DNA of 14,897 nt from Oscillospiraceae bacterium. Its GTDB lineage: Bacteria > Bacillota > Clostridia > Oscillospirales > Oscillospiraceae. The notes under the pieces are model-generated. The model did not search any database, was not told where the DNA came from, and was given only the letters and a program-made list of their open reading frames with translations. The position numbers and the translations under genes are program-made. Position 1 is the stretch's first letter, and the number at the start of each line of letters is the position of its first letter. The stretch lies in assembly GCA_017539635.1 (NCBI GenBank), contig JAFYCQ010000059.1, positions 1 to 14,897 of the forward strand, written 5' to 3'. Below are positions 7,782 through 14,897 of the stretch, in pieces.

Positions 7782-8795
7782 TTACGACCCGGGAAAAACG
7801 GAGATTTCTCCTTTTTTAACGTCTCCCTCTTTGATTTTCAGCCGTTTTATGCCGTATTTGCGGCAAAGCGCCTCTGTATTGGCCCTTTTCTGCCCGGTGG
7901 CGGCGGATATCTGGCCGGGAGCGACTATAAGCGTCATTTTCTCCGCTGCCCCGGCCCTTTCTATTGCCGAACAGGCTTTTTTGAAGTATCTCTTTGAGGC
8001 CGCTATCTCCCCGAAGGCGGGGTGATACGCCCCTCCCGCGGCGGCGCCGCCGGAAAGCTCCTCCGTGGGGTTCAGCCCCAGGCGGATGACCGGTATGCCG
8101 GCACCCTCAAAAATATCCAGCAGCCGGGCGCAGAGCTCGGCGGCCTCTTCCACCGTATGCTCCTTATACTCCCCGGCGCGCCACATGTCGTAAAGAGGCG
8201 TGTCCTTTATTATCACCGTGGGGTAGATCCTCACCCCGTCGGGCTTCATTTCGGCGAGTTTTTCCGCCGTATAAACCGAAAACTCCGGTGTGTCCCCAGG
8301 AAGGCCGGTCATCATCTGCAAAATGAGCTTGAAGCCGGCGTCCTTAATTAGCCTTGCCGCCTTTTCCGCGTCCTGGGGCGTGTGGCCTCTCTCCGAGGCC
8401 TCCAGCACCTCTTTTTTCATGGACTGGACACCCAGCTCGACAGTCTCTACGCCGAAGCATTTAAGCCGGGCCAAAGTCTCCTCATCTATGCAGTCCGGCC
8501 TTGTGGAGAGACGAATCGAGGACAACTCCCCTGAACGCAAAAACGGCAAAGCCGCCCCTAAGAGAGCTTCCTGCTCTCCCGGCGGGATTGCCGTAAAGCT
8601 GCCTCCGTAAAAGGCCGCCTCAACCTCCGTCCCCTTTTCCGTTTTCTCAAGTCCCTCTGTTATCTGCCGTATGACATCCTCCGGCTCAGCCGGGGAAAGG
8701 GCCCCGGATATCCTCTTCTGGTTGCAGAAGACGCAGGCGTGGGGGCAGCCCAAATGGGGCACGAAAATGGGGATTATCCGTCTTTTAGGCGTCAT
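7782..8795 (-). CDS. Elp3-like radical SAM protein (no acetyltransferase domain)
   Basis: This 337-residue protein belongs to the radical SAM superfamily and resembles the Elp3 type. Seen: the iron-sulphur motif with C17, C21 and C24, a segment FYGGSF (about 62-67) following the first strand, LSTRPD and an ELGVQS motif typical of Elp3-like barrels, and a C-terminal GGAYHPAFGE block. It probably binds a [4Fe-4S] cluster and cleaves S-adenosylmethionine. Full-length Elp3 modifies tRNA wobble uridine and carries a C-terminal GNAT acetyltransferase domain; none is recognisable here. The substrate is therefore unknown, although position next to rnc and trmFO makes RNA a reasonable guess. The ATG at 8795 lies 11 bases inside rnc with GGAGG about nine bases upstream, so the two genes are coupled. 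A gene of this kind between rnc and smc recurs in Clostridia. Family is confident, function is not. Confidence 0.9.
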   Translation of the reverse strand: MTPKRRIIPIFVPHLGCPHACVFCNQKRISGALSPAEPEDVIRQITEGLEKTEKGTEVEAAFYGGSFTAIPPGEQEALLGAALPFLRSGELSSIRLSTRPDCIDEETLARLKCFGVETVELGVQSMKKEVLEASERGHTPQDAEKAARLIKDAGFKLILQMMTGLPGDTPEFSVYTAEKLAEMKPDGVRIYPTVIIKDTPLYDMWRAGEYKEHTVEEAAELCARLLDIFEGAGIPVIRLGLNPTEELSGGAAAGGAYHPAFGEIAASKRYFKKACSAIERAGAAEKMTLIVAPGQISAATGQKRANTEALCRKYGIKRLKIKEGDVKKGEISVFPGS

Positions 8796-9462
8796 TGTCC
8801 ATAGCCTCCAGGGCGCGTCTGGCGGCGGCCTGCTCCGCCTCTTTTTTGCTGCTGCCCTCGCCCTCGGCGGCGCTTTTGCCGTCTATTATGACGCGGACGG
8901 TGAAGGTCTTGGAGTGATCCGGCCCCTCCTCCTTGACGGTCTCGTAGGAGACGGTGTGGCCGGCGGTCCTCTGCATCCTCTCCTGCAAAAGCGTCTTGTG
9001 GTCCAAAACTACCGAAACGCCCTTTTCTCTGGCAGGGGTCAGAATGAGCCTGTCTATCATTATTTCCGGGTCGCCGCCGTCAAGATACACTGCGGCTATA
9101 AGGGCCTCCACCGCGTCGGCCAGAATAGAGCCGCGGGTGCGCCCGCCGCTCATTTCCTCCCCGTGGCCCAGCCTTATATGGCTGCCCAGATCCAGTCTCT
9201 TGGCCGCCTCATGGAGGCTGTGCTCGCAGACCAGCTCTGCCCTGAGCCTCGTCATCTCGCCCTCCGGCATATCCGGATACTTTCTGTAAAGCCTGTCGGC
9301 CACGGTGAGGCCCAGAACGGCGTCGCCGAGAAATTCCAGCCTCTCGTTGCAGCGGATGGCCTTTTTTTTGTTTTCATTTGCGTAGGAGCTGTGGGTCACC
9401 GCAGTTTCAAGGAGATTTCTGTCCTTGAACTCGTGCCCTATGCTCTCTTCAAGTTTAGTCAT
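8785..9462 (-). CDS. rnc: Ribonuclease III
   Basis: RNase III cleaves double-stranded RNA and matures ribosomal RNA precursors and structured mRNAs. The 225-residue protein has the expected two domains. The catalytic endonuclease domain (about 1-145) carries the signature NERLEFLGDAVL (39-50). Predicted metal-binding residues are E43, D47, D116 and E119, each matching the E. coli positions with a shift of two. A double-stranded RNA-binding domain (about 154-222) follows, ending in the Lys/Ala-rich helix after GEGSSKKEAE. The ATG at 9462 comes two bases after the plsX stop and is preceded by AGGA nine bases upstream, inside the end of plsX. The 3' end overlaps the radical SAM gene by 11 bases. 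The plsX-rnc-smc order is ancestral in Firmicutes, but acpP, often found between plsX and rnc, is missing. Confidence 0.98.
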   Translation of the reverse strand: MTKLEESIGHEFKDRNLLETAVTHSSYANENKKKAIRCNERLEFLGDAVLGLTVADRLYRKYPDMPEGEMTRLRAELVCEHSLHEAAKRLDLGSHIRLGHGEEMSGGRTRGSILADAVEALIAAVYLDGGDPEIMIDRLILTPAREKGVSVVLDHKTLLQERMQRTAGHTVSYETVKEEGPDHSKTFTVRVIIDGKSAAEGEGSSKKEAEQAAARRALEAMDNDA

Positions 9463-9464
9463 TT

Positions 9465-10496
9465 TTACGCTTCCTGTCCCTGAGCCTTCATTCTCCTGAC
9501 GTTGTCCTGTATATCGGCGCAGACTCCGGCGTTCACGGTGGTAATGGCCTGCTTGACTGCGCTGCGTATCGCGTAGGCGTTGCTGGAGCCGTGAGCCTTT
9601 ATTACCGGGCTGGAAATGCCCAAAAGCGCCGTGCCCCCCACTTCAGAGGGGTCGATGAGCTTTTTCATTTCCTTGACGTCATTCATAACCAAGGCGGCGG
9701 CCAGCTTGGTTTTCAGGTTTTTCTTAAAAATGTCCTTCAGGCTGCTCAGGAGGTAACGTCCCGTTCCCTCCACGGCCTTTAAGAGGATGTTCCCTGCATA
9801 GCCGTCGCAAACCAGAACGTCGCATACGCCGGTCATGGTGTCCCTGGCCTCCACGTTGCCTATAAAGTTCAGATCTCCCTTGTCTCTGGCATTCACCAGC
9901 AGCTTGTAGGACTCCTTCTGCAGCTCCGTGCCCTTTGTCTCCTCGGTGCCGATATTGAGAAGGCCAATCCTCGGATCCGGCACACCCATGACGCTCTCCA
10001 TATAATAAGAGCCCATGTAGGCAAACTGCAAAAGATATTCCGGCTTGCACTCCACATTGGCACCGCAGTCGGCAACTAAAGTCCCGCCGCCGCTGGCGTT
10101 GGGGAAATAGGGGGCAAGGCAGGCGCGCCTAACTCCTCTGATCCTGCGGACTATGAGGGTTGCCCCGGTGAGCAGCGCGCCGGTATTACCGGCGGAGACC
10201 ATGGCGTCGGCGCTGCCTTCGGCCACCAGCTGCAGACCCACCGCCATTGAGGATTCGGGCTTTACCCGCACCGCCATGGCCGGGTCGTCCTCCATGGTAA
10301 CCACCTCCGGAGCGTGGGCGATCTCCACCCCCTCCGGCAGCTCCCGGTGGCCCATTGACTCCGTCACCCGGAGAATGGTGTCACCGTCGCCGGTGAGGAT
10401 GATATGTACGCCGAACTCCTTGGCCGCCATAAGAGCGCCCTTTACTATTTCCTGGGGAGCGTTGTCCCCGCCCATAGCGTCTATTACAATCTTCAT
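9465..10496 (-). CDS. plsX: Phosphate acyltransferase PlsX
   Basis: PlsX converts acyl-ACP and phosphate to acyl-phosphate, the donor used by PlsY to start phosphatidic acid synthesis; it is a peripheral membrane enzyme. The 343-residue sequence is full length. Seen: the N-terminal block [10 protein letters not shown] (5-14), the GNTGALL segment (about 103-109) of the active-site region, a [12 protein letters not shown] block, the [11 protein letters not shown] stretch, and [15 protein letters not shown] near the C-terminus. The ATG at 10496 forms an ATGA overlap with the trmFO stop; the upstream GGGATGGG region is only a fair ribosome binding site, so coupling probably matters. In many Firmicutes plsX follows rpmF or fapR and precedes fab genes. 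Here no other fatty-acid gene is adjacent; it sits between a tRNA-modification gene and rnc. Confidence 0.97.
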   Translation of the reverse strand: MKIVIDAMGGDNAPQEIVKGALMAAKEFGVHIILTGDGDTILRVTESMGHRELPEGVEIAHAPEVVTMEDDPAMAVRVKPESSMAVGLQLVAEGSADAMVSAGNTGALLTGATLIVRRIRGVRRACLAPYFPNASGGGTLVADCGANVECKPEYLLQFAYMGSYYMESVMGVPDPRIGLLNIGTEETKGTELQKESYKLLVNARDKGDLNFIGNVEARDTMTGVCDVLVCDGYAGNILLKAVEGTGRYLLSSLKDIFKKNLKTKLAAALVMNDVKEMKKLIDPSEVGGTALLGISSPVIKAHGSSNAYAIRSAVKQAITTVNAGVCADIQDNVRRMKAQGQEA

Positions 10497-11797
10497 ATAT
10501 CGCCCATCCCGTCTATTATTGCAAGGCTGCGTGCCGATATTTCCGCGTTTTTGTTCCTCTTCCCTTTTACCTTGTAGCCCAAGGGAGAAATTATGCCGAA
10601 ATTTATGTTCATAGGCTGAAAATCCCCCACGGAGCCGCCGGAAACGTAAAGCGCCAGTGCGCCTATGGCCGTCTCCGCCGGAAAATCCACAGGCGGTAGG
10701 CCGTTAATTTCCCTTGCCGTCTCGATGCCGACCAGCATGCCGGAGGCGGCGGACTCCACATAGCCCTCCACGCCGGTCATCTGCCCGGCAAAGCTGACCC
10801 TGGGGTCTTTTCTCAGTCTGTAATACCTGTCCAGCATTTTCGGCGAGTTCAGGTAAGTGTTCCTGTGCATGACGCCGTAGCGCACAAATTCCGCGTTTCC
10901 CAGGCCGGGTATCATGGAAAACACCCGCTTCTGTTCCCCGAAGCGCAGGTGTGTCTGAAAGCCCACGATGTTGTAAAGCGTGCCGGCCGCGTCGTCCTTG
11001 CGGAGCTGCACCACAGCATAGGGCTCCTTCCCCGTTTTCGGGTCGGATAGGCCCACGGGCTTTAATGGGCCGTACCTCAAGGTATCCTCTCCCCGCCTGG
11101 CCATGACCTCCACCGGCATACAGCCCTCGAAAACTCCGCCGTCCTCAAAGCCGTGGACAGGCGCTTCCTCGGCAGATACCAGCTCCCGGACAAAAGATAC
11201 GTACTCCTCTTTTGTCATGGGGCAGTTTATGTAATCCGCCGTGCCCTTGCCGTAGCGGGAGGCGAAAAACGCCTTTTCCATGTCCACGCTCTCAAAGGTG
11301 ACGATGGGCGCCGCGGCGTCAAAAAAGCTCAGGGGCTCTCCCTCCTCGGGAGACAGGAGCCGCAGCTTTTCCGCCAAAGCGTCGCTGGTAAGAGGGCCGG
11401 TGGCGATTATAACTCTCCCCTCCGGTATCTCCGTGACCTCTCCCTCCGTTACGGTTATGAACGGGTGGGAGCGTATGCGGTCAGTGATCATTTGGGAAAA
11501 GCCCACGCGATCCACCGCCAGAGCTCCCCCGGCGGGGACACGGGTCTTGTCGGCACATTCTATAATAAGGCCGTGCAGGCGGCGCATTTCTTCCTTCAAA
11601 AGCCCCACGGCGTTTGAAAGCTCGTCGGATCTGAGGGAATTGGAGCAAACCAACTCGGCAAAGGTATCTGCTGCGTGGGCGGGTGTCCTTTTTCGGGGCT
11701 TCATCTCGATGAGCTCCACCGAAACGCCTCTCTCTGCCAGCTGCCAGGCGGCCTCGCACCCGGCCAGTCCGGCCCCCACGACCTTTACCCGGCTCAT
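10493..11797 (-). CDS. trmFO: TrmFO: folate/FAD-dependent tRNA (uracil-54-C5)-methyltransferase
   Basis: TrmFO makes ribothymidine at position 54 of the tRNA T-loop using methylenetetrahydrofolate and FADH2, unlike the SAM-dependent TrmA of enterobacteria. The 434-residue length is typical. Seen: the FAD-binding Rossmann motif [10 protein letters not shown] (8-17), an acidic residue E31 at the end of the second strand, the conserved CSNSLRSD (51-58), a second conserved cysteine C226 within [12 protein letters not shown], and a C-terminal second FAD-contact region containing GQMTGVEGY and NINFGI. C51 and C226 correspond to the two cysteines implicated in catalysis in characterised members. The ATG at 11797 overlaps the topA stop as ATGA, with GGGAG seven bases upstream. 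The topA-trmFO pair is widespread in Firmicutes. Assignment is firm. Confidence 0.97.
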   Translation of the reverse strand: MSRVKVVGAGLAGCEAAWQLAERGVSVELIEMKPRKRTPAHAADTFAELVCSNSLRSDELSNAVGLLKEEMRRLHGLIIECADKTRVPAGGALAVDRVGFSQMITDRIRSHPFITVTEGEVTEIPEGRVIIATGPLTSDALAEKLRLLSPEEGEPLSFFDAAAPIVTFESVDMEKAFFASRYGKGTADYINCPMTKEEYVSFVRELVSAEEAPVHGFEDGGVFEGCMPVEVMARRGEDTLRYGPLKPVGLSDPKTGKEPYAVVQLRKDDAAGTLYNIVGFQTHLRFGEQKRVFSMIPGLGNAEFVRYGVMHRNTYLNSPKMLDRYYRLRKDPRVSFAGQMTGVEGYVESAASGMLVGIETAREINGLPPVDFPAETAIGALALYVSGGSVGDFQPMNINFGIISPLGYKVKGKRNKNAEISARSLAIIDGMGDI

Positions 11798-14028
11798 GCC
11801 TTGGCTCCCGTTTTTTTCGCGGTGGTCTTCTTTGCCGCTGTTTTCCCGGCGGCAGTCTTCTTTTTGGGCTTTTCCGCCGTTTTATCCGCCTCGCCATCCT
11901 CGGTCTTGGGCGTCTTTTTCTTATAGCCCCGCTTGTCCTCCGGAAGAAAGCTTGCGCACTCGGGATTTATGCAGAATGGCTTGTTATAGCCTCTGCCGGC
12001 CTTTTTGAACATAGTCTGACCGCAGTCGGGGCAGTTGTCCTTGACCGGCACGTCCCAGGTCATAAAGCCGCATTCCTTGAGCTTTTCGCAGGCGTAGTAG
12101 GTATAGCCGTTTTTGGAGGTGCGCTTCAGTATCCTGCTGCCGCACCTGGGGCATCTGCCGGGCATCTCGATAACAAGGGGCTTTGTAAAGCTGCACTGGG
12201 GATAGCCGGGGCAGGCCAAAAATCTGCCGAAGCGCCCGGTCTTTACCACCATCTGGCGTCCGCAGATATCGCAGACCTCGTCGGAGACCTCGTCCGGCAC
12301 CTTTATCCGCTCGCCGTCCAGCGCCTTTTCGGCGTTCTCAAGGGAGGTGTTGAAGGGGCCGTAAAACTCGCTTAAAACGCTCTTCCACTCCCGTCTGCCG
12401 TGCTCGATTTCGTCAAGCTGCTCTTCCATGCGGGCTGTGAATTTCAGATCCACGATGTCCGAGAACCTGTCCTCCATAAGCATGGTGACCGTCTCGCCCA
12501 GGGGCGTGGGACGGAGGTTTTTACCCTCCTTAACCACATACTCACGGCTTAAGATCGTGGAGATCGTGGGGGCGTAGGTGCTGGGTCGGCCTATGCCGCA
12601 CTCCTCCATTGCCTTGATAAGGGTGGCCTCCGTGTAGTGGGCGGGGGGCTGGGTGTATTTCTGTTCCTTGTTTATCTTTTTGAGCTTGACGTTCTCCCCC
12701 TCCGTAAGGTCGGGGAGGACTTCGCCCTCCGGCTCCTTTTCCTCGTCGGTGCTCTCCTCATAGACCGCCGTGAAGCCGGGGAATTTTACCGTTGCATTGT
12801 TGGCTCTGAAGATGTGACCCGCAGACTCCACGTCTATGGTGACGCTGTCGTAAACGGCGGCGGCCATCTGACTGGAGATGAAGCGGCTCCAGATGAGCCG
12901 GTAGAGCCTGTACTGCTCGTTCGTGAGGCTCTTTTTCACATCCTCGGGAGTTAGATGCACGTTGGAGGGCCTAATGGCCTCATGGGCATCCTGTGCCCCG
13001 GCCTTCGTTTTGAAGGTGCGGGTCTTGTCGGGGTAATACTCGCTGCCGTAGCGGGAGATTATAAAGCTCTTGGCAGCGGCCAGGGCCTCGGCGGATATTC
13101 TTAAAGAGTCGGTTCTCATGTAGGTGATAAGGCCCACGGAGCCTTCGCCCTCGATATCCACGCCTTCGTAGAGCTGCTGCGCCACGGACATGGTGCGCCG
13201 GGGCGTCATGCTGAGCCTGCGGGAGGCCTCCTGCTGCAGGGTGGAGGTTATAAAGGGAGGAGAGGGCTGTCTTTTCCTGTCCTGCCTTTTTACGCTCTTT
13301 ATGGTAAAGGGGCTGTCCTTGACGGCTTCAATGACCTTGTCGGTGTCAGCCTCGTTTTTAAGCTCGCGTTTTTTGCCGCCGCTGCCGTAATAGCGGGCGG
13401 TGAAGCTGCCGGACTTCTCCTGTCTGGAGAGCACGGCGTCCAGGAGCCAGTACTCCTCCGGCACGAAATCCCTTATCTCCTGCTCTCTGTCCACCACCAT
13501 TCTGGTGGCGACGGACTGGACACGTCCCGCGGAGAGACCCTTTTTGATCTTCCTCCAGAGGAAGGGGCTGTGCTTGTAGCCCACTATCCTGTCCAGGATC
13601 CTTCTGGCCTGCTGGGCGTCCACGAGGGATTCGTCTATGGCTCTGGGGTGATTGATGCTGTCGGTGACAACATTCTTGGTTATCTCGTTGAAGGTCACTC
13701 TGTAAACCTGGTCGTCGGGAAGCCCCAAAAGCTCCTTTAAGTGCCAGGAAATGGCCTCTCCCTCCCGGTCAGGGTCGGTGGCGAGGTAAACGCGGCTGTT
13801 CTTTTTGGCGTCCCGTCTGAGCTCCTCAATGCTGTCTTCCTTGCCCTTTACCGGCTGGTAGTCCGGCTCAAAGCCGTTCTCGATATCAACGCCCATGACG
13901 CTCTTGGGGAGATCACGCAGATGCCCCATGGAGGCCTTGACCTTATATTCCGGCCCCAGATACTTTTCTATTGTTTTCGCCTTGGCCGGCGATTCGACTA
14001 TAACAAGATTCGGCGCTGCTTTTGCCAT
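11794..14028 (-). CDS. topA: DNA topoisomerase I (type IA)
   Basis: Topoisomerase I relaxes negative supercoils by transient single-strand breakage. The 744-residue protein has a Toprim domain (about 6-120) with E12 and the acidic triad D85, D87 and E89. The catalytic fold contains the active-site tyrosine Y303 in [10 protein letters not shown] (299-308), and a second conserved stretch is AHEAIRPS (348-355). The C-terminus carries three four-cysteine zinc ribbons: C586/C589/C606/C612, C626/C629/C647/C653 and C666/C669/C686/C691. A lysine/alanine/threonine-rich tail (about 702-744) follows and probably adds DNA affinity. The ATG at 14028 has GAGGA nine bases upstream in the 17-base gap after dprA. 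The 3' end is coupled to trmFO. The dprA-topA-trmFO order is common in Firmicutes. Topoisomerase III is unlikely, given the ribbons and context. Confidence 0.98.
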   Translation of the reverse strand: MAKAAPNLVIVESPAKAKTIEKYLGPEYKVKASMGHLRDLPKSVMGVDIENGFEPDYQPVKGKEDSIEELRRDAKKNSRVYLATDPDREGEAISWHLKELLGLPDDQVYRVTFNEITKNVVTDSINHPRAIDESLVDAQQARRILDRIVGYKHSPFLWRKIKKGLSAGRVQSVATRMVVDREQEIRDFVPEEYWLLDAVLSRQEKSGSFTARYYGSGGKKRELKNEADTDKVIEAVKDSPFTIKSVKRQDRKRQPSPPFITSTLQQEASRRLSMTPRRTMSVAQQLYEGVDIEGEGSVGLITYMRTDSLRISAEALAAAKSFIISRYGSEYYPDKTRTFKTKAGAQDAHEAIRPSNVHLTPEDVKKSLTNEQYRLYRLIWSRFISSQMAAAVYDSVTIDVESAGHIFRANNATVKFPGFTAVYEESTDEEKEPEGEVLPDLTEGENVKLKKINKEQKYTQPPAHYTEATLIKAMEECGIGRPSTYAPTISTILSREYVVKEGKNLRPTPLGETVTMLMEDRFSDIVDLKFTARMEEQLDEIEHGRREWKSVLSEFYGPFNTSLENAEKALDGERIKVPDEVSDEVCDICGRQMVVKTGRFGRFLACPGYPQCSFTKPLVIEMPGRCPRCGSRILKRTSKNGYTYYACEKLKECGFMTWDVPVKDNCPDCGQTMFKKAGRGYNKPFCINPECASFLPEDKRGYKKKTPKTEDGEADKTAEKPKKKTAAGKTAAKKTTAKKTGAKA

Positions 14029-14045
14029 GTTGTCGATTCCTCACT

Positions 14046-14897
14046 CTATTTTATAAGTGTAAATCTCTTGCCCGCGGACTGCTTTACAAGTCCCTTTATT
14101 TCCAGCAGGGTCAGCGCGGACAGTACCTCCCCCGCTTTTAAGCCGCAGGCGGCGGTTATATCGTCCACCTGCATTTCCGGCGATGTAAGGGCGTCAAAGA
14201 CCTTTCCCTCTTTTTCCGAAAGCTCCCGGCGATAAGCCGCTATGTCAATATAATCCGCGCTTTCCCGCTTGTCAATCTCTTTTTTCCTGGGGCGCGTTTT
14301 CACATCCGCCACCAGAAGCTCCCGGCTTTCGGGGCTCTCAGAGGCTTTTAGGGATACCTCTTTAAGGCTCAGGCCGGTTATATTCTTAAGCTTATCCGGA
14401 AAGCGGGGCAAATATCCCGCGATTATCTCAAGGCCGCTGGTCACCGCCTCCGCGCCCTCCTTGAGAAGCCCGTTTGACCCCACGCAGGAGGGGGCGTCCA
14501 CGTTGCCGGGGACGGCGAAAACGTCTCTCCCCTGCTCCAATGCTCTGGCCGCCGTAATCAGCGCCCCGGACTTTTCCGGCGCCTCTATTACGGTTACGCC
14601 CACGGAAAGGCCGCTGAGTATCCTGTTTCTCACGGGGAAGTTGCCGGGCCTTGTCACGGCTCCGGGAGGGTATTCGGATATGAGCGCTCCCCGCTCAGTC
14701 ACCCGCCGGAAAATGTCCCGGTTTTCCGCCGGGTAAACCACATCGATGGCGGTGCCCAAAACGCCCAACACCCTGCCTCCGGCTTTTAGGGCGCCTCTTG
14801 CCCCCGCCGTGTCTATGCCGTGGGCAAGGCCGGAGACCACAAGTCCCCCGGCGGCGGCTATCTCGTAGCCGAAGCGCTCCGCCGTTTTGATGCCGTA
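14046..14897 (-). CDS. dprA: DNA-processing protein DprA/Smf, 5' end outside window
   Basis: DprA binds incoming single-stranded DNA, loads RecA and protects DNA during natural transformation; it also occurs widely in bacteria not known to be competent. The frame is open to the right edge, giving 283 residues plus the stop, so the true start and any N-terminal SAM-like domain are outside. Seen (numbering from the edge): Rossmann-fold blocks VVSGLAHGID (20-29), NFPVRNRILSGLS (86-98), SGALITAARALEQGRDVFAVPG (110-131, in two conserved parts) and CVGSNGLLKEGA (138-149). A variable, charged linker (about 165-215) leads to a C-terminal winged-helix domain (about 222-283). Starting the gene at 14840 would be wrong, because the frame and DprA-like sequence continue to 14897. 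It is first in the visible operon and is followed by topA after 17 bases. Confidence 0.95.
   Translation of the reverse strand, partial: YGIKTAERFGYEIAAAGGLVVSGLAHGIDTAGARGALKAGGRVLGVLGTAIDVVYPAENRDIFRRVTERGALISEYPPGAVTRPGNFPVRNRILSGLSVGVTVIEAPEKSGALITAARALEQGRDVFAVPGNVDAPSCVGSNGLLKEGAEAVTSGLEIIAGYLPRFPDKLKNITGLSLKEVSLKASESPESRELLVADVKTRPRKKEIDKRESADYIDIAAYRRELSEKEGKVFDALTSPEMQVDDITAACGLKAGEVLSALTLLEIKGLVKQSAGKRFTLIK

Noticed and set aside
8671..9483. Plus-strand open frame of 270 codons opposite rnc
   Set aside because: It mirrors the RNase III frame and part of the radical SAM gene and shows no recognisable motif.
11481..11897. Minus-strand frame rich in Arg/Lys spanning the topA-trmFO junction
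   Set aside because: It overlaps the ends of two well-supported genes in another frame; its basic composition comes from the lysine-rich topA tail read out of frame.
1..14897. Possible defence island, phage remnant, CRISPR array or other novel system
   Set aside because: All twelve genes belong to conserved families and eleven to well-known housekeeping ones; no direct-repeat arrays, integrase, transposase or tRNA attachment site were seen.

Overview
This window is a gene-dense block of bacterial housekeeping genes, all on the minus strand, so transcription runs from position 14897 towards position 1. Gene content and order point to a high-GC member of the Firmicutes, class Clostridia, possibly near the Oscillospiraceae/Ruminococcaceae; this placement is inference. 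Supporting signs are the smc-ftsY neighbourhood with an Elp3-like radical SAM gene between rnc and smc, folate-dependent TrmFO next to topA, and an LCP wall-assembly gene directly after the nadD/yqeK unit. Twelve protein genes fill almost the whole window. No RNA genes, mobile elements, CRISPR arrays or convincing terminators were seen.

Layout in transcription order. (1) 14897-10493: dprA (5' end outside the window), topA and trmFO, for DNA uptake/recombination, supercoil relaxation and tRNA T-loop methylation. (2) 10496-7782: plsX, rnc and an Elp3-like radical SAM gene, for phospholipid initiation, double-stranded RNA processing and a probable RNA-modifying enzyme. The acpP gene often found between plsX and rnc is absent. 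(3) 7717-3235: smc and ftsY, for chromosome compaction and the SRP receptor. (4) 3238-1: rdgB, yhbY, a fused nadD-yqeK gene and an LCP transferase cut by the window edge, for nucleotide-pool cleaning, ribosome assembly, NAD synthesis plus an HD-domain phosphohydrolase, and attachment of polymers to the wall.

The genes are packed as one long operon-like train. Four junctions are ATGA stop/start overlaps, two more overlap by 11 and 14 bases, and the remaining gaps are 1, 2, 17, 19 and 64 bases. The 64-base gap, just upstream of smc, is the only AT-rich non-coding stretch. It carries a near-consensus sigma-A type promoter, so smc-ftsY and the genes after them probably have their own transcription start. 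No stretch over 300 bases lacks a gene.

I do not see an unknown multi-gene system. The points most worth a second look are the NadD-YqeK fusion, the uncharacterised Elp3-like gene, the internal smc promoter, the missing acpP, and an abrupt loss of family resemblance in the last roughly 105 bases of the LCP frame at the left edge, which may be a frameshift or an assembly junction.
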